From: DAHUYF01 sp035623985
GTDB lineage: Bacteria > Pseudomonadota > Alphaproteobacteria > ATCC43930 > CGMCC-115725
Direction of reading: 5' to 3'
Assembly: GCA_035623985.1 (NCBI GenBank)
Contig: DASPSJ010000043.1
Coordinates: 34,383-98,382 of the forward strand
Length of the DNA: 64,000 nt
Shown piece after piece: positions 8,436 through 16,847 of this stretch. Under the pieces are notes generated by a model. The model saw only the letters and a list, made by a program, of their open reading frames with translations, made no database searches and was not told the origin of the DNA. The translations under genes and the position numbers were made by a program. Numbering within the stretch: the stretch's first letter is position 1; every line of letters begins with the position of its first letter.

Positions 8436-9576
8436 AGCCCGGCGCAGTCTCGTCGCGGCGCTGTCGGGACGGGCGCTCGCCGCCGCCGCCCGCCGCGCCG
8501 GCGAGCGCGCGCTGGTGCTCGATCTCTTCGCCGATGAGGATACCCGGCGCTGTGCCGAGCGCTGCATCAAATTGCCGCCCGCCGGTCCCGGTTTCGAGCG
8601 CCGGGCGCTGCTCGCGGCCGTCGACGAGCTGGCGCCTTCGGTGCGCGGGCTTGTCTACGGCGCGGGCTTCGAGCACGATCCGCCGCTGCTCGCGGCATTG
8701 GCAAAGCGCGTCCCGCTGCTCGGCAACGCGCCCGAGACGGTCGCGGCGGTCAAGAATCCGCGACGCCTCGCCCGATTGCTCGCCCGGCTCGGGCTGCCGC
8801 ATCCGCAGATTGCAGACGCGCCGCCGCTCTCCGGGCAAATGGACTGGCTGCGCAAGCGCGCGGGCGGCGCCGGCGGCAGCCATGTCGCCCTCGTCGCGGG
8901 CACTATGGCAGCGCCGGGAAACTATTTTCAGCGCCGCGCTCCCGGCCGCCCGCTGTCGGCGCTGCTGGCCGCCGACGGCCGCGCCGCACGGGTTCTTGGC
9001 TTCAGCGAGCAATGGGCCGCGCCGGCGGCCGATGCTCCCTTCCGCTATGGCGGCTGCGCCGGGCCGGTCACGCTGCCGCCGCGCCTTGCCGGGGCGATCG
9101 CCGATGCGTGCAGCGCGCTTACGGTGGCGACCGGGCTCGTCGGCCTCAACTCTCTCGATCTCCTGGTCGAGGAGGAGCGTTTCCACATCCTTGAAATCAA
9201 TCCGCGGCCGGGCGCGACGCTCGACCTGTTCGACGGCCGCGCCGGGCTGTCGCTGTGGCGGCTGCATTTGGACGCGCTGCGCGGCCGATTGCCGCCCGCG
9301 CAAACCGTGCCCGGTCCGGTCCGGGCCGCCGCGGTCCTCTACGCGCCAAGCGCGATCGCGATCCCGCGCGACATGATCTGGCCGCGCTGGACCGCGGATC
9401 GCGAGACGCGCGGCAACCGCGTGGCGCGCGATGCGCCGGTGTGCACGGTGCACGCCGCGGCGGCCAGCGTGGCGGCGGCGCGGGCGCAGCTCGACCGGCG
9501 CTCCGGGCAACTCCTGGCGCGCCTCCTCGCCGACGGAGGCAAGAATGGCATCGCCCGCCTTGCCGCCCAGCGTTAA
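8401..9576 (+). CDS. ATP-grasp protein of the H4MPT gene island
   Basis: An ATP-grasp family protein of unassigned reaction that sits between mtdB and mch, as it does in other methylotroph C1 islands. With the ATG at 8401 it has 391 residues and overlaps mtdB by 35 bases; a TTG at 8425 is an alternative start. Visible are a lysine-containing nucleotide region (ETVAAVKNPRRLARLL), a glycine-rich loop KRAGGAGGSHV near residue 160 and the metal-binding LEINPRPGATLDLF segment. Ligation of an amino acid to a cofactor side chain is plausible but inferred. Its last 32 bases overlap mch. Confidence 0.8.
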   Translation: MPIARRSTLSAEARRSLVAALSGRALAAAARRAGERALVLDLFADEDTRRCAERCIKLPPAGPGFERRALLAAVDELAPSVRGLVYGAGFEHDPPLLAALAKRVPLLGNAPETVAAVKNPRRLARLLARLGLPHPQIADAPPLSGQMDWLRKRAGGAGGSHVALVAGTMAAPGNYFQRRAPGRPLSALLAADGRAARVLGFSEQWAAPAADAPFRYGGCAGPVTLPPRLAGAIADACSALTVATGLVGLNSLDLLVEEERFHILEINPRPGATLDLFDGRAGLSLWRLHLDALRGRLPPAQTVPGPVRAAAVLYAPSAIAIPRDMIWPRWTADRETRGNRVARDAPVCTVHAAAASVAAARAQLDRRSGQLLARLLADGGKNGIARLAAQR

Positions 9577-10531
9577 TGCGTCGAGCGCGCCGTTGGTGGC
9601 GGCGCTGCTGGCCGACGCCGCGATGCTGCGGCTCGCCGTCACGCGCGATGCGTGCGGCGCGACGCTGATCGATGCCGGCATTGCGGCACCGGGCGGCATC
9701 GAAGCCGGCCGCCGCATCGCCGAGATTTGCCTCGCCGGGCTTGGCCGCGTGAGCCTCGTGCCGAGCGAGGGCGCGTGGCCGTGGCTCATCGGCGTGCACA
9801 CGGCACAGCCGGTGCTGGCCTGCCTGGCCAGCCAATATGCCGGCTGGAGCTTGCAGCATCAGGAGGGCGGGAACCGCTTCTTCGCCCTTGGCTCGGGACC
9901 GGCGCGCAGCCTCGCCGCCAGGGAGCCGATCTTTGCCGATCTCGCCTATCGCGACAGCGCCGAGGAGACGGTGCTGGTGCTCGAGGTCGACCGCGCGCCG
10001 CCGGGCGCGTTGCTGCGCGAGATCGGCGCCGCCTGCGGCATAGCGCCGGAGCGGCTCACCGTGATCATGACGCCGACGCAAAGCCTTGCCGGCACGGTGC
10101 AGATCGCGGCGCGCTCGCTCGAAGTGGCGCTGCACAAGGCGCATACGCTCGGCTTTCCCTTGTCACGCATCGTCGATGGCTGCGGCGCGGCGCCGCTGCC
10201 GCCGCCGGCGCCGGATTTCGTGCAAGCGATGGGGCGCACCAATGATGCGATCCTCTATGGCGGCACGGTGCAGCTTTTCGTCGCCGGCGCCGAGGCCGAG
10301 GCCGAAGCGCTGGCCGACCGGCTCCCCAGCGGCGCCAGCCGAGATTACGGACGGCCATTCGCCGAGACTTTTGCCGCCTATGAGGGCGACTTCTACCGGA
10401 TCGATCCGCTGCTTTTCAGTCCGGGCCTCGTGCAGGTGACGGCGCTGGCGAGCGGCCGCACCTTCCGCCGCGGGCGCCACGACCTCGAGCTTCTCGCCCG
10501 CTCCTTCGCCGGGGCGCCGCCCGGCCCATGA
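9545..10531 (+). CDS. mch: Methenyl-H4MPT cyclohydrolase
   Basis: Interconverts methenyl-H4MPT and formyl-H4MPT in the cytoplasm. The protein is 328 residues, typical for Mch. Conserved parts include GGIEAGRRIAEICLAGLG, SQYAGWSLQ, FALGSGPARSLA near the middle and GRTNDAILYGG. I chose the ATG at 9545 because homology begins just after it (SVNASSAPLVAALLADA); it lies inside the end of the preceding ATP-grasp gene. Its stop overlaps the next start (ATGA). Confidence 0.94.
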   Translation: MASPALPPSVNASSAPLVAALLADAAMLRLAVTRDACGATLIDAGIAAPGGIEAGRRIAEICLAGLGRVSLVPSEGAWPWLIGVHTAQPVLACLASQYAGWSLQHQEGGNRFFALGSGPARSLAAREPIFADLAYRDSAEETVLVLEVDRAPPGALLREIGAACGIAPERLTVIMTPTQSLAGTVQIAARSLEVALHKAHTLGFPLSRIVDGCGAAPLPPPAPDFVQAMGRTNDAILYGGTVQLFVAGAEAEAEALADRLPSGASRDYGRPFAETFAAYEGDFYRIDPLLFSPGLVQVTALASGRTFRRGRHDLELLARSFAGAPPGP

Positions 10532-11400
10532 GGCGGATCGCGCTGTTCATCGACGAGCCCGACTGGCACGCGCGGCGGCTCGCAGCGGCGTTCGCCGAGC
10601 GCGGCGGCGAGGCGGTTCCCTGCTCGCTGCGCGACTGCGCCTTCCGCCTCGGCGAGGACGGCGCCGGGATCGACATTCCCGGCTTCGGCGGCGCGCTGCC
10701 GGACGCGGCGCTGGTGCGCAGCATCGCCGCCGGCAGCTTCGAGCAGGTGACGCTGCGTCTCGGCCTGTTGCACGCGCTCGCCGCCTCGGGCGTGCCGGTG
10801 ATCAATGACGCCCGCGCCATCGAGCGCTGCGTCGACAAGTCGATGACCAGTTTCCTGCTGCACCGCGCCGGCCTGCCGACGCCCGCGACGCTGGTCAGCG
10901 AGAGCGAGGCGGCAGCGCGGCGCTGGCGCGCGGCGCGCGGCGAGACGCTGGTGCTAAAGCCGCTCTTCGGCTCGCGGGGCCGGGGCCTCGTGCGCCTGGC
11001 GCCCGAGGCCGCGCTGCCGCCGCGCGAGGCCTATGGCGGCGTGCGCTACCTGCAGCGCTTTGTCGGCCGCGACGGCGACTGGCGCGATTTCCGCGTCATG
11101 GTGATCGGGGGCGAGCCCATCGCCGCCATGATCCGCCGCGGTCGCTCCTGGATCACCAATGTCGGGCGCGGCGGACGCTGCGAGCCGGTGCAGATGTCGC
11201 AACGCCTCGGTGCCCTCGGCAGAGCGGCGGTCGGCGCGGTGGGCGCCGACTATGCCGGCGTCGATCTCATCGAGGACGAGGATGGCGCGCTGATGATCCT
11301 CGAGGTCAATTCCATGCCGGCCTGGAAAGGCTTGCAGAGCGTCGCCGCCTGCGAGATCGCCGGCCATCTCGCCGCCCATGTCCTCGACCGTCTCGGCTGA
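10528..11400 (+). CDS. RimK-family ATP-grasp ligase, MptN-like
   Basis: A 290-residue RimK-type ATP-grasp enzyme, the family that includes MptN, which adds glutamate to tetrahydrosarcinapterin precursors in methanogens. ATP-grasp marks are ERCVDKSMTSFLLHRAGLPTP, the nucleotide lysine in LVLKPLFGSRGRGL, and the metal site ILEVNSMPAWKGLQ near the C-terminus. Its place between mch and the CitG-like gene supports side-chain elaboration of the C1 cofactors. The exact substrate is inferred. ATG at 10528 overlaps the mch stop. Confidence 0.8.
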   Translation: MRRIALFIDEPDWHARRLAAAFAERGGEAVPCSLRDCAFRLGEDGAGIDIPGFGGALPDAALVRSIAAGSFEQVTLRLGLLHALAASGVPVINDARAIERCVDKSMTSFLLHRAGLPTPATLVSESEAAARRWRAARGETLVLKPLFGSRGRGLVRLAPEAALPPREAYGGVRYLQRFVGRDGDWRDFRVMVIGGEPIAAMIRRGRSWITNVGRGGRCEPVQMSQRLGALGRAAVGAVGADYAGVDLIEDEDGALMILEVNSMPAWKGLQSVAACEIAGHLAAHVLDRLG

Positions 11401-12259
11401 CCTCGGCGCCCGGCGGGCGGCGTTGCGCCGGGCCTATATCGCGGCGTGCCGCGGCGAGCTCGAGGCATTGAAGCCGGGCAACGTTCATATCCATGCTGCG
11501 GGCCATGGCATGTCGGTCGAGGATTTTCGCGTGAGCGCGCGCGTCTCCGCCGCGCCGCTTACCGTCCCCGGCGGCGCCGTCGGCCGGCGCATCCTGGAGG
11601 CGGTGGCGGCAACGCGCGAAGCGGTCGGCTGCAACACCAATCTCGGCATCGTCCTGCTCGCGGCGCCGCTGCTCGCGGCGGCCGAGGGCGCCGCGCGTTG
11701 CGGGTTGCGCGCATCGCTCGCCGGCGTCCTGGCGCGCCTCACCGTCGCCGACGCCGTCGCCGCCTATGAGGCCATCCGGCTTGCCGCTCCTGCCGGTCTC
11801 GGCCGCGTCGCCGAGCAGGACGCGGCGGCGACGCCGACGATCGATCTCCGGCAGGCGATGGCGCTCGCCGCGGGGCGCGACAGCATCGCCCGGCAATATG
11901 CGACGGATTACGCGGGCGTATTCGATATCGGCGTCGCGGGGTTGCGCGCGCAGCAGGCGGCCAATGTCGATCCGAAGTGGGCAACGTCCCACATCTATAT
12001 GAATTTTCTCGCCACCTTTCCCGACAGCCATATCCTGCGCAAGCACGGCACCGCCGCGGCCGAAATGGCGCGTGCGGAGGCTGCGGCGCTCGTGCAAGCG
12101 CTTGCCCACGCAGCGCCCGACGGGCGCCGTGCGGCGCTGCTGGCGTTCGACCAAAGCCTCAAGCAACGCGGCCTCAATCCCGGCAGCTCCGCCGATCTCA
12201 CCGTTGCGAGCTTGCTTGCGCTCGCCTGCGAGAATATCCTCAGCAGCCAACGAAAATAA
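11378..12259 (+). CDS. Triphosphoribosyl-dephospho-CoA synthase (CitG) family protein
   Basis: A 293-residue member of the CitG/MdcB family. These enzymes make 2'-(5''-triphosphoribosyl)-3'-dephospho-CoA for citrate or malonate lyases, but no such lyase is present here. Conserved pieces seen are ELEALKPGNVHIHAAGHGM, GCNTNLGIVLLAAPL, DPKWATSHIYMNF and FDQSLKQRGLNPGSSADL. Homologues are a regular member of H4MPT gene islands, so a role in H4MPT or methylofuran assembly is likely but not defined. The gene overlaps the RimK-type gene by 23 bases and is followed by fae. Confidence 0.85.
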   Translation: MSSTVSADLGARRAALRRAYIAACRGELEALKPGNVHIHAAGHGMSVEDFRVSARVSAAPLTVPGGAVGRRILEAVAATREAVGCNTNLGIVLLAAPLLAAAEGAARCGLRASLAGVLARLTVADAVAAYEAIRLAAPAGLGRVAEQDAAATPTIDLRQAMALAAGRDSIARQYATDYAGVFDIGVAGLRAQQAANVDPKWATSHIYMNFLATFPDSHILRKHGTAAAEMARAEAAALVQALAHAAPDGRRAALLAFDQSLKQRGLNPGSSADLTVASLLALACENILSSQRK

Positions 12260-12319
12260 GAAAAGCGAGAAAATCTTTCGCGTCTTGCCCGACGATGAGA
12301 TCACAAAGGGAGCGAATCC

Positions 12320-12832
12320 ATGGCTAAAATTACCAAGCTGTCGGTCGGAGAATCGCTGGTTGGAGACGGCAACGAAGTGGCTCATATCGATTTGATTCTT
12401 GGCCCGCGCGGCAGCGCGGCGGAGACCGCGTTCTGCCAGACGCTGACGAGCCAGCGCGAGGGCGTGAACGGGTTGCTGGCGGTGATCGGGCCGAACCTGA
12501 TGTGCAAGCCCAACACCGTCATGTTCAACAAAGTCACGATCAAGAGCGCCAAGCAGGCGGTGCAGATGTTCGGCCCGGCGCAGCGCGCCGTGGCGACGGC
12601 CGTCGCCGACTGCGTCAAGGACGGCACCATCCCCGTCGATGAGGCCGACGACCTCTTCATCTGCGTCGGGGTCTTCATCCACTGGGAAGCGGCCGACGAC
12701 AGGAAGATCCAGGATTTCAACTACGAAGCGACGAAGCAGGCGATCAAGCGCGCGGTGGCCGGCGAACCGACGGCACGCCAGATGCTGGAGAAGCGCGATT
12801 CGGTCTCCCATCCGTTTGCCGCGCACAATTGA
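12320..12832 (+). CDS. fae: Formaldehyde-activating enzyme
   Basis: Condenses formaldehyde with H4MPT to methylene-H4MPT, the entry of the C1 oxidation path. The 170-residue protein is the standard length and nearly all of it is recognisable: VGESLVGDGNEVAHIDLI with the catalytic histidine at residue 22, GPNLMCKPNTVMFNKVTIK, and FIHWEAADDRKIQDFNYEAT. The ATG follows an AAAGGGAG site. A 60-base AT-richer gap separates it from the CitG-like gene, so it may have an extra promoter. It is convergent with the HisA-like gene. Confidence 0.97.
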   Translation: MAKITKLSVGESLVGDGNEVAHIDLILGPRGSAAETAFCQTLTSQREGVNGLLAVIGPNLMCKPNTVMFNKVTIKSAKQAVQMFGPAQRAVATAVADCVKDGTIPVDEADDLFICVGVFIHWEAADDRKIQDFNYEATKQAIKRAVAGEPTARQMLEKRDSVSHPFAAHN

Positions 12833-12867
12833 AGGGGCCGAGGAGACGATGGGCCGCGCCGAGCGGC

Positions 12868-13581
12868 CTATCGCTCCGCGATCAAGGCTGTGACGGTCGC
12901 GCGGTCGAGCCGGCCGTTATGGAGCGCTGACGCAACCAAAGCTCCGGCAAGGCCGAGTGCGGCCAGCCGAGCGATATCGCCGCCATCGCGCACGCCTCCC
13001 GCGGCGAACATCCGACGCGGGCCGGCGCGGCGCTGCACCTCGCTGATCCGCGCCAAGTCGGGGCCGGCGCCGCTGCCGACGCGGCTCAAGGTCATGACGA
13101 TGACCTCGTCCGGCCACAGCTCCGGCCGGGCCGCCACCGCGGGCGGGCCGAGAAACCGCTCGTCCCGATAGTCCAGCGAGAGCACGCAGCGCGTCCCCAA
13201 GCAAGGCGCCGCGACGAGTTCCTCCGGCGCGGCAAGCGTCTCGCTGCCGAGAACCGGGACGAGCCCCGCCCCGGCCATCGCGGCGGCGGCGGCGGCGGTG
13301 GCAAAGCCGGCATCGATCCAGAACTCGATCCCGGTATGGCGGCGGGCCAATGCCGCGATGACCGCATGATGGCTGCCGTGGCCTTCAATGGCATCGAGAT
13401 CGGCGATATAAAACCGCCGGAACGGCGCCAGTGCCAGAAGCCCTTCGAGGACGGCGCCCGGCTCGCTGCTTGGCGCAAGCGGCGAGCGCAGGGGCTCGTA
13501 ACGGGCGCGGTCGCCGGCGCGCGCATGGACGACCTCGCCGCCCTTGAGGTCGAGTACCGGTACGATCGAGAACGAGCTCAT
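12868..13581 (-). CDS. HisA/HisF-like TIM-barrel protein of the C1 island
   Basis: A 237-residue protein of the HisA/HisF TIM-barrel family. It begins IVPVLDLKGGEVVHARAGDR and has FYIADLDAIEGHGSH and a late FAAGGVRDGGDIARLA phosphate-binding loop. It is not in a histidine operon; HisA-like genes with unassigned role are common in archaeal-type C1 clusters, so a part in cofactor synthesis is likely. It runs opposite to its neighbours: its start codon at 13581 shares a base with the TTG start of mfnD, and it converges with fae 35 bases away. Confidence 0.85.
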   Translation of the reverse strand: MSSFSIVPVLDLKGGEVVHARAGDRARYEPLRSPLAPSSEPGAVLEGLLALAPFRRFYIADLDAIEGHGSHHAVIAALARRHTGIEFWIDAGFATAAAAAAMAGAGLVPVLGSETLAAPEELVAAPCLGTRCVLSLDYRDERFLGPPAVAARPELWPDEVIVMTLSRVGSGAGPDLARISEVQRRAGPRRMFAAGGVRDGGDIARLAALGLAGALVASALHNGRLDRATVTALIAER

Positions 13582-14585
13582 TGGAAAGCGCGGCCTTGCG
13601 GATCTTCGCCTTCGAGTATGTCACAGCCGGCGGATGGCGCGAAATCGCCGCCCCGCCCTCGCTTGTCGCCGAAGGCGCGATGATGCTGCGCGCGCTGGTG
13701 CGCGACCTCGCGTGCCTTCCCGGGATCGAGATTGTCGTCGCCGGCGATCCCGAGCTTGCGATCGCGGCGTGCGGCGCAACCATCGCGACGGTCGCTCCCG
13801 GCGATCTCTGGGGCTCCTGGCGCGCCATCGCGGCGCGCTGCGATCTCGCCTGGCCCATTGCGCCCGAGACGGGGGGACTGCTCGAGGACGTGGTGCGCGT
13901 CGCGGCGTCGGCGGGCTGCGACGTGCTCGCAAGCCGCGGGCGGGCGCTCGCCATTGCGCGCAGCAAGCGGGCCACCGCCGCCTGGCTCGGCGCCCGGGGC
14001 GTACCGGTTGTGCCCACGACGGGCTTGGACGAGCCGCCGCCCGCTTCCGCCGCCGGCTGGGTGATCAAGCCCGATGACGGAGCGGGCGCTGTCGATACGA
14101 TGCTGGTCGCCGACCGCGACGGGCTGGCGCGGCGGCGCGAGCGGCGAGGCGGCAAGCGTTACGCGGTGCAGCCCTTTCTTGCCGGGACGGCGTTGTCGCT
14201 CTCGCTGCTCGCCCGGGACGGCGAAGCTTGGCTGCTGTCCTGCAACCGCCAGGAGGTATCGCTGGCCGGCGGCGTCTTTCGCTATGAGGGCGGGCTCGTC
14301 GGCGGTGCCGAGGCGCAGCGCGCGACGCTCGCGCCGCTGGGCCGACGCATTGCCGAAATCCTGCCGGAGCTTTGGGGCTATGTCGGCGTCGATCTCATCG
14401 ACGGCGAAGCGGGACCGATGGTGCTTGAGATCAATCCGCGCCTTACCACCTCCTATATCGGCCTTGCCGACAGCATCGGCCTCAATCCCGCCGAGCTGGT
14501 CCTGGCGCTCCGCCGACGCCCGCTCGCCGAGCTGGTCCGCCCGCTCGCGCCGCGTCCGGTCGCCGTCACGGTAGACGCCTCATGA
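13581..14585 (+). CDS. mfnD: ATP-grasp ligase, MfnD-like
   Basis: ATP-grasp enzyme matching tyramine-L-glutamate ligase (MfnD) of methanofuran synthesis; in methylotrophs the substrate may be tyrosine. The 334-residue protein opens FAFEYVTAGGWREI, has the ATP-site lysine in GWVIKPDDGAGAVDT, LSCNRQEVSL, and the metal site VLEINPRLTTSYIGL near the C-terminus. The start is uncertain: TTG at 13581 or 13596. The former overlaps the ATG of the divergent HisA-like gene. The stop overlaps mfnF (ATGA), supporting a mfnD-mfnF unit. The name rests on motif and context, not a test. Confidence 0.8.
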   Translation: MESAALRIFAFEYVTAGGWREIAAPPSLVAEGAMMLRALVRDLACLPGIEIVVAGDPELAIAACGATIATVAPGDLWGSWRAIAARCDLAWPIAPETGGLLEDVVRVAASAGCDVLASRGRALAIARSKRATAAWLGARGVPVVPTTGLDEPPPASAAGWVIKPDDGAGAVDTMLVADRDGLARRRERRGGKRYAVQPFLAGTALSLSLLARDGEAWLLSCNRQEVSLAGGVFRYEGGLVGGAEAQRATLAPLGRRIAEILPELWGYVGVDLIDGEAGPMVLEINPRLTTSYIGLADSIGLNPAELVLALRRRPLAELVRPLAPRPVAVTVDAS

Positions 14586-15823
14586 GTGCGATCCAAGGCT
14601 GGGATATCGGCGGCGCCCATCTCAAGCTGGTGCGGGTCGAGCACGGGCGGGTGATCGCGGCGCGCCAAATGCCGTGCCCGCTGTGGCTCGGCTTCGATCG
14701 GCTCACGGCGGCGCTGGAGGAGGCGCTCGCCGTCTGGCCGGCGGCGGACCGCCACGCGGTGACGATGACGGCCGAGCTTGCCGATCTCTTCCCCGACCGC
14801 GCGACCGGGGTGCGGCGCATTCTCGACGCGCTGGCGCGGCGCGTGCCGGGAGCGAGCCTGCGCGTCTATGCCAATGATGGCGGCTTTCTCTCGCCCGCGG
14901 CGGCGAGCGCGTCGCCCGAGCGCGTCGCGTCGGCCAATTGGCACGCCGCCGCCCGGCTCGCGGCACGGCGGCTCGGCAACGGCCTGCTGGTCGATATCGG
15001 CAGCACCACGACCGATCTCGTGCCCTTGCGCCGCGGCCAGGTCGCGGCCGAGGGCGTCGACGATGTCGGGCGGCTGGCGCGCGGCGAGCTCGTCTATCGC
15101 GGCGTCGTGCGCACGCCGGTGATGGCGGTCGCCTCGCAGGTCGCGCTCGAGGGCGCGCGCATCGGTGTCATGGCCGAGCTGTTCGCGACCGCCGCCGACG
15201 TCTTTCGCCTCACCGGCGAGCTTCCGGCCGATGCCGACCAGCAGCCGACGCCGGACGGGCGCGGCAAGTCGCCGGCGGAGAGCCGCGCGCGGCTGGCGCG
15301 GATGGTGGGACGCGACGCCGCCTCGGCGCCGGATGCGGTTTGGGACGGGCTTGCCCGGCACATCGCCCGCCGCCTGCTGCGCGACATCGCCACCGCCGCG
15401 CGCGCGGTGGCCGCGCGCGCCGGCCTGCCGCCGCGCGCGCCGGTCATCGGCGCGGGGGTCGGACGGTTTCTTGCAGCGGCGCTGGCGGCGCGGCTCGGCC
15501 GGCCCTATCGCGATTATGAAAGCGTGATCCCGGCGGCCGATGCCGCGGTCGCCGCCATGGCCGCTTCGTGCGCGCCGGCGGCGGCGGTGGCGCTGCTCGC
15601 CGCGGCGCCGCCGATGAGCGCGCGCAAGCCCGCGACCGCCGCGGCATCGAGCGGCGCGTCGCGAGAACCTACCGTCAGTGCCGAGCGGAAGCCGAGAAAA
15701 TCCGGCGCGAGCGGCAGCAGCGCCGGCACGTCCGCCGCCGCGAGCGAGCCGGCGAGGCCGGCGAGCAGTCCGCGTCGGCGCGCCAGAGCGAGGAAGCGGC
15801 CAAGCTCCGCCGGCGGCAGGTGA
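14582..15823 (+). CDS. mfnF: Hydantoinase/oxoprolinase-like H4MPT-linked protein, MfnF-like
   Basis: ASKHA-fold protein of the group that includes MfnF, which couples the phosphorylated furan to the tyramine-glutamate part of methanofuran. It begins GWDIGGAHLKLV (phosphate-1 loop) and has LLVDIGSTTTDLVPL near residue 135-150 and VIGAGVGRFLAAALA near 290. Homology appears to end near residue 340. The last 70 or so residues are Ser/Ala/Arg/Pro-rich and are read antisense through the 3' part of mfnB, so the C-terminal tail is probably non-native read-through. The convergent overlap with mfnB is 310 bases. Confidence 0.82.
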   Translation: MSAIQGWDIGGAHLKLVRVEHGRVIAARQMPCPLWLGFDRLTAALEEALAVWPAADRHAVTMTAELADLFPDRATGVRRILDALARRVPGASLRVYANDGGFLSPAAASASPERVASANWHAAARLAARRLGNGLLVDIGSTTTDLVPLRRGQVAAEGVDDVGRLARGELVYRGVVRTPVMAVASQVALEGARIGVMAELFATAADVFRLTGELPADADQQPTPDGRGKSPAESRARLARMVGRDAASAPDAVWDGLARHIARRLLRDIATAARAVAARAGLPPRAPVIGAGVGRFLAAALAARLGRPYRDYESVIPAADAAVAAMAASCAPAAAVALLAAAPPMSARKPATAAASSGASREPTVSAERKPRKSGASGSSAGTSAAASEPARPASSPRRRARARKRPSSAGGR

Positions 15824-16275
15824 CGCCTGAGCGATCCGCCGCCCTTCTCGGCGGTGTCGAGCATCACACCGTAGAAGCCGGCATCGGCGCAGCGCGCGAC
15901 GAGGCCGAGATCGGGCCGCCGATCGGCGAAAAGCACGGCGACGAGGCGGATGCCGGCGTGCGTCGCCGCGCCGAGCGCCGCGATTGTCGCCGCTTCATCG
16001 CCCGCGAAGATGCCGAGCTTGACGATGTCGACCCCGGTCTCGGCCGTGGCGCGGACCGCGGCGAGGATCGGCACCGGCGCGAGCGGCAAGTCGCCGATGG
16101 TCGCGCTGGTCGGCCGCCGGCCCGCGACCGCGGCGAGCGTGGCGCGGAGGATATTGTCGGGCAGCCGTCCCAAGGCGCCGGCGGCGGGATCCTTCAAGTC
16201 GATGATGTCGGCGCCGCCGGCAACCGCGGCGCGCGCTTCCACCGGCGAGCGGACGCTCGCCAAGAGCTTCGTCAC
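15514..16275 (-). CDS. mfnB: (5-formylfuran-3-yl)methyl phosphate synthase
   Basis: Makes 4-hydroxymethyl-2-furancarboxaldehyde phosphate from two glyceraldehyde 3-phosphates, the furan of methylofuran. The 253-residue TIM-barrel protein starts LLASVRSPVEARAAVAGGAD, has the lysine site DIIDLKDPAAGALG near residue 27 and a second lysine in VDIVKLGIF, then FYGVMLDTAEKGGGSL and FLGFRSALT. About 30 C-terminal residues after LRALIGG are alanine-rich and lie inside mfnF on the opposite strand; they look like an unselected tail. It is coupled to the DUF447 gene by an ATGA overlap. Confidence 0.9.
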   Translation of the reverse strand: MTKLLASVRSPVEARAAVAGGADIIDLKDPAAGALGRLPDNILRATLAAVAGRRPTSATIGDLPLAPVPILAAVRATAETGVDIVKLGIFAGDEAATIAALGAATHAGIRLVAVLFADRRPDLGLVARCADAGFYGVMLDTAEKGGGSLRRHLPPAELGRFLALARRRGLLAGLAGSLAAADVPALLPLAPDFLGFRSALTVGSRDAPLDAAAVAGLRALIGGAAASSATAAAGAHEAAMAATAASAAGITLS

Positions 16276-16847
16276 CTCGTCCCTCCCGTTGCCTTGGCGC
16301 CGTGGAAATGCCGGATGCGCTCGATCAGCCAGCCCCAGGCTTCGCGCTCGCGCTCGCCCGCCGTCTTGCCGATGGCGATCTCGAGATAGGCGATCTCTCG
16401 CTCGACCTTGTCGCGGGCCAAAAGGTGCAGTCGGCTCACCAGGATCGCCGCCTCGATCACCGCCGCCTGCGCCCGGTTGAAGCCGCGGAAGGCGCCATGC
16501 ATGCCCTCATGCACGACGCGGCAATGAAAGCGCGGCCTGAGCTCGTCCTCCTCGATGCGTTCGACGGCCAGCTCCTGATGCGCCAGCGCCGCCGCCAGCA
16601 CGCAGCCGGCGATGCGCTCGGCCGGCCGCACCGGCCAGTCGCGCCGGCCGGTGAGGCAGCCGGCGAAGACGCGGACATCGTCGGTGTGGTTGATCACGGC
16701 GGCGCCGCTGCGCGCGAGATTGTCGAGGGTGGCGGAGGGGCGGAAGGGCGCCAGCACCGGATGGCCGTCGTGCCAGATCACCCCCATCGGCGCGATGTGC
16801 GGTCGTCCGTCCTCGGCAAGGGTGGTGATGATGCTTTCGATGATCAT
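16272..16847 (-). CDS. DUF447 family protein
   Basis: A 191-residue DUF447 protein, a family with a flavin-reductase-like split-barrel look that co-occurs with H4MPT genes. The N-terminal part MIIESIITTLAEDGRPHIAPMGV and the middle segment GRRDWPVRPAERIAGCVLA followed by an HxELxVER stretch are recognisable. No reaction is assigned. It is joined by ATGA overlaps to the DUF6513 gene upstream and mfnB downstream, so it is made with them and probably serves cofactor synthesis. Confidence 0.8.
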   Translation of the reverse strand: MIIESIITTLAEDGRPHIAPMGVIWHDGHPVLAPFRPSATLDNLARSGAAVINHTDDVRVFAGCLTGRRDWPVRPAERIAGCVLAAALAHQELAVERIEEDELRPRFHCRVVHEGMHGAFRGFNRAQAAVIEAAILVSRLHLLARDKVEREIAYLEIAIGKTAGEREREAWGWLIERIRHFHGAKATGGTR

